A stretch of DNA of 5,761 nucleotides from a bacterium (GTDB lineage Bacteria; Vulcanimicrobiota; Xenobia; Xenobiales; Xenobiaceae), in NCBI GenBank assembly GCA_017444045.1, contig JAFSXO010000157.1:1-5761 (forward strand). The letters run 5' to 3'. The notes beneath the pieces are model-generated. The model was not told the origin of the DNA. It searched no databases and saw only the letters and a program-made list of their open reading frames with translations. Both the position numbers and the translations under genes were made by a program. Shown here one piece after another: positions 1 through 5,761 of this stretch (position 1 is the stretch's first letter; every line of letters begins with the position of its first letter).

Positions 1-2156
1 CGGGATTCATGGTTACCGAAAGCAGCGGCAATGTTGTGGGACTGCTTAAAACCAAGAGCGGGGTTAAATCGGCCTTCCGCGTTAAATTTAGCTACGAAAG
101 CGACAGCGCAGAGGTGCTGAACAAGGTGACATGCAGTAAGTTTCTGTGTGCCAGCGGTGATAATACGGTAGTTGCTGTTCCCAAGCTGTCCATAAATATG
201 CCATACGTTAGCATTAATAATCTGCGCGGCGCTTCCTCGGCGTTGGCTTATCGCGCTGGGGCTAATGGCAAGGGGCTGGCCAGCAGTGTGGAAAATCTGG
301 AAAGAAGTGAAGACGGTGCGGCTACCCGCGAGTTCGCTAACCATGTGCCCCCGCAGCGTGCCTATGTTGTTGTAGAAGGCCTGGCTGGTAAGGGGCTGCG
401 CGACTGCGAAACTCCCGAAGTCGCCAACGAGGCGGCCAACAGGGGAGAGGTTATGGCCCGCCGTTATGTTGAATCGTATTACACATTTAATGCCCCAGTG
501 TTCAAGGGCAATGCCGCTATGGCCAACGAAAGCATCAATATACGCCTGGCTCAGAAACTGTTTGTCAAGTCCACCGGAAAGAAAGAAACCGAGGGTGAAG
601 GCGCCGATCTCAGTACGGTTCCCGTGGCGGGCCAGCTGCGCAGCAACAATGCCAATATAGCGATCGAAGGAGGTTACCTCAATACCTTTAACGGTAAGCT
701 GGTCTGTCCGGCAGGAAAGACACCGTCTTTTAGAGCTGATACTTCTCAATACATCTTTAAGAACGAGAAAGGCCAGGATCAGAAGTATGTCTTTGACAAG
801 AATACGCTTGAGACGGCCACCGACGATGTAGCCAAGATCGCCTGGGAGCACGTTGCCAAGGCGGCGAATAACAGCGAAAACAGCCTGAAGTCTGGTTTTT
901 ATATGTGGAATCTGGCACCGGGCTGCAGTGAGGGCAATCCCTTTTACGAGCTGCGCTATTATCCTAGCGGTCAGAGTACGGCTGCTGTAGAGGGACCGCC
1001 CCAGCCAGCCGATCCCAGTCATTACCGCGTAGTGGTGACCGATCCTAATATAGTGGCCCGCGATCCCGACCGTACCATGCTGATGGGACCTCAGGGTAAG
1101 ATCGTTTTTGATACCGATGACGAAGGGCGCGTTAAAAGTCCCACCCTGACTCTGAAGGGACAGCTGTATTGTGATGGCGATTTGCTCATTTGCAGCAAGC
1201 TCGATGAGGTAAAAAGGCATACGCCTACGATAATGGTAGGCTACTATGCTCCTTTGAATTCCAACGGTCAGCCGATTGCTTCAAAGGAAGAAGTCGGAGT
1301 GCTGACTGGAACAAAGAATATCAGTCTTTTTTCGGCGGTCAAGGGTGAAGGCGCTGTTGTCACCAACGGCGGCGATGTAAATTTGATCGGGCAGAGCCTG
1401 CTGGACAGCAGCAGCGGAGGCGTGGCCGTCTATGGCAACAACGTTGCTCTTAACAGCTTTGAAGCGCTGATGTCCCAGGCGCCTGACGGACAGGAACTGG
1501 CAGGCAGCTATACTGGTTCCTCTGGCGGTGGAGCTGGCGGAACTCTAACTATAAGCAATGCTCAAGCCTCTCAGTTCTATAACCAACTGAAAGGTAAAAC
1601 TGTAGCTGCTATAAAAAGTACAGCCAAAGCGTATTTTGAAAATACATTGGGCATTAATGCAAGTTTTATTTCAGGAACAGGATATAGAAGCGAAAATGAT
1701 TATTTCGCTCTATATTTTAATTTTGACAGCTCTAGTAATACCTCGAAGTATGAAGTTCGTATATATAAGAATTCTGTTAAGTATAAGTGTTGGACAACAG
1801 GTCAAGGTTTTACAACAACCCCCTTTATAGCCATTCCGACTGATGCCGTGGTCACTGGCGGAGGAGGAAGCTTCGAAGGCCGTCCCGATGCGGAAAGGCT
1901 GCAGGGCTATGCCAATACATTTGGCTCGGTGTGCTATGGTGATACGGTGATCAACGGGGTCATCTACGCTAAGCAAAACTTTTACGCCAATCTGGGCGAT
2001 AGGTTTAAGCTTATCGTCAATGGGGCCATCCGCGCTGCTGAAGGGGAGATAAAGGTAGCCTGCGCCGGTGCCGAGCTGACTTACGATGAGAGCTATCAGG
2101 ATCAGCTCATGCCCAACTACTGTACGCTGACTAGAGAGCTTTGGAACTGCTGGTAG
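1..2156 (+). CDS. PilX-like large minor-pilin paralogue, copy 1 (5' end outside window)
   Basis: The frame is open from the left edge (first full codon at position 3) to TAG at 2154-2156. The ATG at 9 is internal: the preceding codons (G-F) align with the same place in copies 2 and 3 (G-F-M-V-T-E-S against G-I-S-V-V-E-S in copy 3). About 83-96 N-terminal residues, including the presumed pilin helix, therefore lie upstream, giving a full protein of about 800 aa. Counting from the ATG at 9, blocks shared with copy 2 are MPYVSINNL (64-72), VPPQR (113-117), VEGLAGKGLRDC (122-133), RRYVESYYTFNAPV (151-164), GFYMW (296-300), LKGQLYC (382-388), YGNNVALNSF (475-484), YGDTVINGVIYA (643-654) and TYDESY...LMPN...LTRELWNCW (691-715). 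The Gly/Asn-rich strands suggest beta-solenoid folding (inference). Residues about 512-610 form a divergent AT-rich module between Gly linkers. Function is unknown; a surface or tip-exposed pilus component is the best guess. Coding is certain, the family call moderate. Confidence 0.85.
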   Translation, partial: GFMVTESSGNVVGLLKTKSGVKSAFRVKFSYESDSAEVLNKVTCSKFLCASGDNTVVAVPKLSINMPYVSINNLRGASSALAYRAGANGKGLASSVENLERSEDGAATREFANHVPPQRAYVVVEGLAGKGLRDCETPEVANEAANRGEVMARRYVESYYTFNAPVFKGNAAMANESINIRLAQKLFVKSTGKKETEGEGADLSTVPVAGQLRSNNANIAIEGGYLNTFNGKLVCPAGKTPSFRADTSQYIFKNEKGQDQKYVFDKNTLETATDDVAKIAWEHVAKAANNSENSLKSGFYMWNLAPGCSEGNPFYELRYYPSGQSTAAVEGPPQPADPSHYRVVVTDPNIVARDPDRTMLMGPQGKIVFDTDDEGRVKSPTLTLKGQLYCDGDLLICSKLDEVKRHTPTIMVGYYAPLNSNGQPIASKEEVGVLTGTKNISLFSAVKGEGAVVTNGGDVNLIGQSLLDSSSGGVAVYGNNVALNSFEALMSQAPDGQELAGSYTGSSGGGAGGTLTISNAQASQFYNQLKGKTVAAIKSTAKAYFENTLGINASFISGTGYRSENDYFALYFNFDSSSNTSKYEVRIYKNSVKYKCWTTGQGFTTTPFIAIPTDAVVTGGGGSFEGRPDAERLQGYANTFGSVCYGDTVINGVIYAKQNFYANLGDRFKLIVNGAIRAAEGEIKVACAGAELTYDESYQDQLMPNYCTLTRELWNCW
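1515..1880 (+). other. Divergent AT-rich module of copy 1, flanked by Gly linkers
   Basis: Residues 503-511 (GSSGGGAGG, nt 1515-1541) and 617-624 (GGGGSFEG, nt 1857-1880) are flexible linkers. The DNA between them falls to about 33% GC (97 of 290 bases, 1541-1830, hand count) with many AT-rich codons. The translated stretch includes YFENTLGIN (542-550) and an alternating-strand segment around YFALYFNFD (565-573) and YEVRIY (581-586). It matches copy 2 only loosely (YFENTLGI against YFLDSHGI; FALYFNFDSSSNTSKYEVRI against YTVDFKFRSDSDTNAYRMKI). It is probably a discrete inserted domain. Confidence 0.65.
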
Positions 2157-2165
2157 CTGCGGTTC

Positions 2166-2213
2166 TCGCGCTTAACCTATTTCACGCTTAACCTGTTTCG
2201 CGTTTAGCCAGCT
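2166..2213. repeat. Three 16-bp imperfect tandem repeats between copies 1 and 2
   Basis: Units are 2166-2181, 2182-2197 and 2198-2213, read as TCRCGCTTAACCTRTT with a degenerate third unit. Unit 2 differs from unit 1 at 2 of 16 positions and unit 3 at 5 of 16. A further decayed unit may start at 2214 with a one-base shift. The repeats begin 10 bases after the copy 1 stop codon. They could be regulatory direct repeats or the remains of replication slippage; the sequence does not decide. Confidence 0.6.
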
Positions 2214-2249
2214 TCCGCGCTAGCACTGCTTAATTGTGCTTAGAAATTT

Positions 2250-2277
2250 AAAGTTAGCTTAATTAAGTGGAAACTTT
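2250..2277. promoter_or_regulatory. Nested palindrome, possible operator
   Basis: AAAGTT (2250-2255) and AACTTT (2272-2277) are exact inverted arms around a perfect 10-bp palindrome CTTAATTAAG (2258-2267). The structure overlaps the proposed -35 region of the copy 2 promoter, where a repressor or activator could bind. It is AT-rich, so chance symmetry is possible, and no known operator is recognised. Confidence 0.35.
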
Positions 2278-2296
2278 GCTTAAGATATGCTATATT
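2268..2296 (+). promoter_or_regulatory. Candidate sigma-70-type promoter for copies 2 and 3
   Basis: TATATT (2291-2296) is directly preceded by TGC (2288-2290), an extended -10 form. A weak -35 (TGGAAA, 2268-2273, 4 of 6 matches to TTGACA) lies 17 bases upstream. Transcription would start near 2303, leaving a leader of about 90 bases before ATG 2392. The AT-rich spacer makes such matches easy to find by chance. Confidence 0.35.
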
Positions 2297-2372
2297 TATT
2301 CTAAGTTACTAGCTTTTTAGTTTGTGTTTTAGTGTGCCTAATAGGCTGTCAGTGCCGTTCTGTAATGGCATT

Positions 2373-2383
2373 GGGAAGGTGGG
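2373..2383 (+). promoter_or_regulatory. Ribosome binding site of copy 2
   Basis: A purine-rich GGGAAGGTGGG lies 8 bases before ATG 2392. It decides the start: the in-frame GTG at 2332 has no comparable purine run just upstream, while 2392 gives the same KRG leader position as copy 3. Confidence 0.7.
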
Positions 2384-2391
2384 TTATAAAT

Positions 2392-4884
2392 ATGTTAAAG
2401 GATTGTAAACGCGGCATGGTGCTCGTCATGACCCTGATGGCAATCTGTCTGGTCTTGATGATGGTACACGCGCTCTACGCCACGACAGGCTTAGGGCTGA
2501 ATGCTACGGCTTCATTTTACGATCGCGAAGCGGCTTTGCAGGCTGCCCAGTCGGGTATGGACTACGCTGTAACCCGCCTGCAGCACCATAGATCGTGGCG
2601 CGGAGACAGCAACTGTAAGTATTGGAACAACGATGAGAAGGACAGCGTTGTTTATTGCGCCGGCAAGCTGGAGAGCACGGGTGTGGTGGTCGCAGAGAGC
2701 TTCGGCAATGTCGTTGGGCTTATTCGGGCCAGAGATGGCGCTAAGTCGGCCTTTCGCATTAAGTTTAACTACGAAGACACCAGCATAGACAAGGACAAAA
2801 TCCCCTGCAGCTTTTTTGTCAAGAGCGATGGGACCAACCCAGTCAATCCGGTTGATAATCTAAAGATTAAGATGCCTTATGTGAGCATAAACAATCTCAA
2901 CCGCGATGAGGCTGCCAAGGTATACAGAGCTAAAGCCAGCGGCGAGGGTATTGCTGCCAAGGCCGAAAATCTTGAGCGCAGCGATGATTCCGCTTTGGAG
3001 CGGGATTTCTCCAATTATGTTCCCCCGCAGCGCGTGGCGATTATCGTTGAAGGCTTAGCGGGCAAATGTCTGCGCGATTGCACCACGCCCGAGGAAGTGC
3101 GCGGCTATGTCGATGGCAACCTGTGGAATGGCAATGGAGGCGTAGCCAGGCGCTATGTTGAGGCTTATTATACCTTCAACGCTCCGGTGCTCAACGGCAA
3201 CGCGGCCTTCGCTCATAAGGATCTAGAGGTTCAGGTGGCCAAGACCATGTATGTGCGCTCGGCTGGCTACGATGATAATCATTCTGCCTTTGTACTGCCC
3301 ACCAACGCCGACAATGTTGCGGGGCAGATGCGCAGCGATCAGGCCATCAATATTACCGAGGGCGGTCTGCAGACCTATAACGGCAAACTGCTTTTCAAAA
3401 CCGGAGCGCACTATAATTCGGTGGCGGGCGACAAGCCTTCAGAGGAAGTGTCGTCTGGGGTGGTGCAGAATGTCGCTTGGGGCAATGTCGCCAAGGCTGA
3501 TAATGTCAAGAGCAACGTTATGACTCCTGGCTTTTATCAGTGGGATGTTAAGGATGGGGGATACGAGCTGCGCTATTTTCCCGATGGCTTTAAAGCCGAT
3601 ACTGCCAATCGCGATGTGCCCGTGCCCATCTACCCAGACAAGTATAAGGTGGTTACCGATGAGGTTATAGCAGAAGACGATACTAAGCATATCAACATCG
3701 GCCCTATCGGTAAGGTCGCCTTTACTAAAAATGCCGAGGGCAGAATAACTCAGCCAGTTTTGCACCTAAAAGGCAAGCTTTACTGCCCAGTTGGCGACAA
3801 CGCTGTCGACAATCAGGCTCTGGTAATTTGCTGCAATCAGGATACAGTGGCGTCTGATACGCCGATGATTAGCTTTAGCTCTTATCTGAAGCCTGGCTGC
3901 TCTGAAGAGGATGCTGAGGATGCGGTTCTGACCGGAGGCGGCAAGCTTACCCTGCTGTCTTCTGTTATTGGGGCCGGAGCTATAGTCAGCCAGGACGATG
4001 TGTCTATTGTCGGTTCGAGTATGCTGCACAGCGGTGAAAATGCGGTAGCTATTTACGGCAAGAATGTGACCATAAATTCCTTTGACCGCATGATGAAAAA
4101 TCCCACCGACGGCAGTGCCTGGGGCGATCCATACGGCGGCGCCAGTAGGCGGAATATGCCAGCTTCTGGGGCTAATTCCTTATACGAGGGTTTAGCTACC
4201 GCTGATGATCAGAAAACCAGTATTGAGAATTACTTTTTAGACTCGCATGGGATTATGATTAATCCCACTGAAATAGCGTATGTAGAAGACATTAGGAATG
4301 TAGAACTAAAGCGAGCTGTCCAAGTTCCTATTGGAGGGGCCCTTGGTGGATTCCTAGGTGGCATAGGCAGTTTGATTGGTGATCCTAGTTTAGGATACCG
4401 TACAGAATACGTGTCATATGATCCTAAAAGATATCAAGAAGTAGATAGCAGCTACTATACCGTCGACTTTAAGTTTAGAAGTGATAGCGACACAAACGCC
4501 TATCGCATGAAAATCAAAGCTGGCGGAGAGGTTGATTATTATTTCAGTGAACAGTGCGGTTCGAATGGTGATAGGATTGGTAATTTCCAGGCTCCGGCCG
4601 ATGCCTGGACGCCTACTGATCCGAAGCAGCGCCTATATCAGACGGCTTACGGGCCTATCGTTTACGGAGATACCGTCATCGATGGAATCATTTATGCTAC
4701 CGAGAATTTCAGGATGGATTTAGGCCCCAAATTCAAGTGCATCGTGCGCGGTGCCGTGCGCGCTGAAAAAGGGGAGATTAAAGCCTCCTGCGGTTTTTGC
4801 GATATTACCTATGATGAGAGCTATCTCGAAAGGCTTATGCCCAACGTCTGCTCTCTGACCCGAGAGCTCTGGAACTGTTGGTAG
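2392..4884 (+). CDS. PilX-like large minor-pilin paralogue, copy 2 (complete)
   Basis: The protein has 830 aa if started at ATG 2392. That start has a good Shine-Dalgarno at 2373-2383 and gives the same leader length as copy 3 (KRG at residues 6-8 in both). The frame stays open up to a GTG at 2332, but that start would put 20 poorly matching residues before the leader. Residues 1-8 are a basic leader ending KRG. Residues 9-30 are one hydrophobic helix. Residues 43-58 (YDREAALQAAQSGMDY) match the usual segment after the helix in PilX/GspK-like minor pilins. The Glu normally found at mature position 5 of major pilins is Met here, as tolerated in that class. The ectodomain is far longer than ordinary PilX. 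It carries MPYVSINNL (161-169), VPPQR (210-214), RRYVEAYYTFNAPV (253-266), GKNVTINSF (556-564), YGDTVIDGIIYA (758-769) and a C-terminal LTRELWNCW. A variable module covers about 600-722, with a Gly-rich hydrophobic stretch at 643-664. It is probably secreted or displayed through pilus machinery. Exact role unknown. Confidence 0.9.
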   Translation: MLKDCKRGMVLVMTLMAICLVLMMVHALYATTGLGLNATASFYDREAALQAAQSGMDYAVTRLQHHRSWRGDSNCKYWNNDEKDSVVYCAGKLESTGVVVAESFGNVVGLIRARDGAKSAFRIKFNYEDTSIDKDKIPCSFFVKSDGTNPVNPVDNLKIKMPYVSINNLNRDEAAKVYRAKASGEGIAAKAENLERSDDSALERDFSNYVPPQRVAIIVEGLAGKCLRDCTTPEEVRGYVDGNLWNGNGGVARRYVEAYYTFNAPVLNGNAAFAHKDLEVQVAKTMYVRSAGYDDNHSAFVLPTNADNVAGQMRSDQAINITEGGLQTYNGKLLFKTGAHYNSVAGDKPSEEVSSGVVQNVAWGNVAKADNVKSNVMTPGFYQWDVKDGGYELRYFPDGFKADTANRDVPVPIYPDKYKVVTDEVIAEDDTKHINIGPIGKVAFTKNAEGRITQPVLHLKGKLYCPVGDNAVDNQALVICCNQDTVASDTPMISFSSYLKPGCSEEDAEDAVLTGGGKLTLLSSVIGAGAIVSQDDVSIVGSSMLHSGENAVAIYGKNVTINSFDRMMKNPTDGSAWGDPYGGASRRNMPASGANSLYEGLATADDQKTSIENYFLDSHGIMINPTEIAYVEDIRNVELKRAVQVPIGGALGGFLGGIGSLIGDPSLGYRTEYVSYDPKRYQEVDSSYYTVDFKFRSDSDTNAYRMKIKAGGEVDYYFSEQCGSNGDRIGNFQAPADAWTPTDPKQRLYQTAYGPIVYGDTVIDGIIYATENFRMDLGPKFKCIVRGAVRAEKGEIKASCGFCDITYDESYLERLMPNVCSLTRELWNCW
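4126..4557 (+). other. Divergent module of copy 2 with Gly-rich hydrophobic insert
   Basis: This covers residues about 579-722 of copy 2, in the same place as the copy 1 module. A Gly/Ser/Asn-rich lead-in (579-596) precedes YFLDSHGI (614-621). Then comes an insert absent from copy 1, including IGGALGGFLGGIGSLIGD (647-664). The strand-like YYTVDFKFRSDSDTNAYRMKI (688-708) follows. GC is about 41% over 4171-4560 (161 of 390, hand count), lower than the conserved parts. Conserved scaffold resumes before YGDTVIDGIIYA (758-769). Confidence 0.6.
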
Positions 4885-4924
4885 AAAAGTTGATCGGCTA
4901 AAAATAAGGCTGTTTGTAGATAAT

Positions 4925-4930
4925 GAAAGG
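4925..4930 (+). promoter_or_regulatory. Ribosome binding site of copy 3
   Basis: GAAAGG ends 8 bases before ATG 4939. That is the same spacing as in copy 2, and it favours ATG 4939 over the GTG at 4933. Confidence 0.65.
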
Positions 4931-4938
4931 TAGTGCTT

Positions 4939-5761
4939 ATGCGTAGCAATAAAAAACGCGGCATGGTGCTAGTCATGACCATGATGGCCATTACGCTGGT
5001 TTTGATAATGGTTCATTCTCTAATGCAGACTACGGGGTTAGGTCTGAGCGGGTCGTCATCGTTTTACGATCGCGAATCCGCTCTGCAGGCTGCTCAGTCG
5101 GGTATGGACTATGTTGTTACCAAGCTGCAGTCTAATAAAGCCTGGCGCGGCGACGGCAATGATGAGTTTGGCGGCTTTGACAGCTGCGGTATTAGCGTTG
5201 TGGAAAGCTACGGCAATGTGGTCGGTCTGCTTAAAAACAAAACTGGTACAAAATCAGCGTTTCGCGTTAAGTTCAGCTTTGAAGACACCAGCGATGCCAC
5301 GCTTTCTAAGGTGCCCTGCAGCCGTTTTGCCGAAGGTGATGGCGAGGAACCCAAGCCAGATTTCTCCATTGCTATGCCTTATGTCAGCATCAATAACCTT
5401 AACAATACCAGTGCGACTATAGCGTATCGTGCCAATAACAATGGAAAAGGCCTGGCAAAATCTACGCCTAATTTGGAAATTGTTTCGGGCGGAGGAGTAA
5501 CGGCCGATTATGCCTGCCATGTGCCTCCTCAGCGGATTTATGTCATCGTAGAAGGTTTGTCGGGCAAGGGACTGCGCGATTGCGAGGATCCTAAGAGCGC
5601 CAATACTGTAGCGAATAATAATAATTCTGCGATAGCCAGGCGTTATGTAGAATCTTATTTCACCTTTAATGCTCCGGTTTTGCGCGGAAGTGCGGCCAGT
5701 GCCGAAAAGACGATAAATGTAGCGATCGCCAACAAGATGTTCATAAAGACTAAGGGCTTTA
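4939..5761 (+). CDS. PilX-like large minor-pilin paralogue, copy 3 (3' end outside window)
   Basis: I translated this frame by hand from ATG 4939; it stays open for 274 codons to the right edge. An in-frame TGA at 4924 closes it upstream. A GTG at 4933 is the only other possible start, and it sits too close to the GAAAGG ribosome binding site (4925-4930). The leader MRSNKKRG (1-8) is followed by a hydrophobic helix (9-30), TTGLGL (31-36) and YDRESALQAAQSGMDY (43-58), almost the same as copy 2. Later blocks in the same order are ESYGNVVGLL (89-98), MPYVSINNL, HVPPQR, VEGLSGKGLRDC and RRYVESYFTFNAPV. It has a shorter stretch between the helix region and ESYGNVVGLL than copy 2, missing about 13 residues. 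The 54-bp gap after copy 2, with no visible terminator, suggests the same transcript. Its C-terminal module is outside the window, so whether it also carries a divergent cassette is unknown. Confidence 0.88.
   Translation, partial: MRSNKKRGMVLVMTMMAITLVLIMVHSLMQTTGLGLSGSSSFYDRESALQAAQSGMDYVVTKLQSNKAWRGDGNDEFGGFDSCGISVVESYGNVVGLLKNKTGTKSAFRVKFSFEDTSDATLSKVPCSRFAEGDGEEPKPDFSIAMPYVSINNLNNTSATIAYRANNNGKGLAKSTPNLEIVSGGGVTADYACHVPPQRIYVIVEGLSGKGLRDCEDPKSANTVANNNNSAIARRYVESYFTFNAPVLRGSAASAEKTINVAIANKMFIKTKGF

Noticed and set aside
9..11. ATG at 9 as the true start of copy 1
   Set aside because: The frame is open to the left edge, and the codons before it align with internal residues of copies 2 and 3, so the gene begins outside the window.
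1541..1830. AT-rich segment as an inserted mobile element
   Set aside because: The reading frame is kept, with no transposase, terminal inverted repeats or target duplication; a domain-level module explains it better.
2166..2213. CRISPR array or iteron origin
   Set aside because: Units are only 16 bp, directly adjacent without spacers, degenerate, and no cas or replication gene is nearby.
2301..2330. T-rich stretch as a terminator after copy 1
   Set aside because: No stable GC-rich stem precedes it; the symmetry is weak and AT-rich.
2332..2391. Upstream GTG start giving copy 2 twenty extra residues
   Set aside because: There is no good ribosome binding site before 2332, and the extension does not resemble a pilin leader. 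ATG 2392 has a strong site and the same leader length as copy 3.
3251..3523. Same-strand overlapping frames (466-660, 1636-1830, 3251-3523, 4532-4723, 5111-5422)
   Set aside because: Out-of-frame shadows of the paralogues. Conservation between copies follows the main frame, with synonymous changes that would alter these products.
3439..4029. Antisense open frames within copy 2 (3439-3765 and 3766-4029), also those at 1710-1976, 3223-3411 and 5254-5520
   Set aside because: They lie opposite conserved coding sequence, have no recognisable domain or convincing start signal, and are explained by the codon pattern of the + strand gene.

Overview
The window holds three large paralogous genes in tandem on the + strand. 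Nothing else in it looks like a gene. Copy 1 is cut by the left edge (1-2156), copy 2 is complete (2392-4884, 830 aa) and copy 3 is cut by the right edge (4939-5761). Where visible, each protein begins with a short basic leader (KRG), one hydrophobic helix and a 'DREAALQAAQSG'-type segment. This is the N-terminal layout of PilX/GspK-like minor (pseudo)pilins. A long cysteine-containing ectodomain follows, ending in LTRELWNCW in both copies whose end is visible. I recognise the N-terminal class but not the ectodomain, so no gene symbol is given.

Layout: 1-2156, copy 1 without roughly its first 83-96 residues. 2157-2391, a 235-bp spacer with 16-bp imperfect tandem repeats, five GCTTAA motifs, a nested palindrome and a possible promoter. 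2392-4884, copy 2. 4885-4938, a 54-bp spacer with only a ribosome binding site visible, so copies 2 and 3 are probably co-transcribed. 4939 to the end, the first 274 residues of copy 3. No RNA gene, CRISPR array, insertion sequence or attachment site was seen.

The strongest unexplained signal is a divergent, AT-rich module inside the otherwise conserved C-terminal half. In copy 1 it is about 33% GC by hand count (1541-1830), against about 52% in the first 120 bases, and glycine-rich linkers flank it. In copy 2 the matching stretch (4171-4560) is about 41% GC and contains an additional Gly-rich hydrophobic segment. This suggests a conserved pilus-associated scaffold presenting a variable domain, perhaps a surface or tip-exposed adhesin. 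That role is an inference.

The organism is a bacterium with a type IV pilus or type II secretion-like system, probably with an outer membrane. The phylum cannot be set from this window. The paralogues keep the same amino acids with many synonymous changes, so the duplications are not recent.
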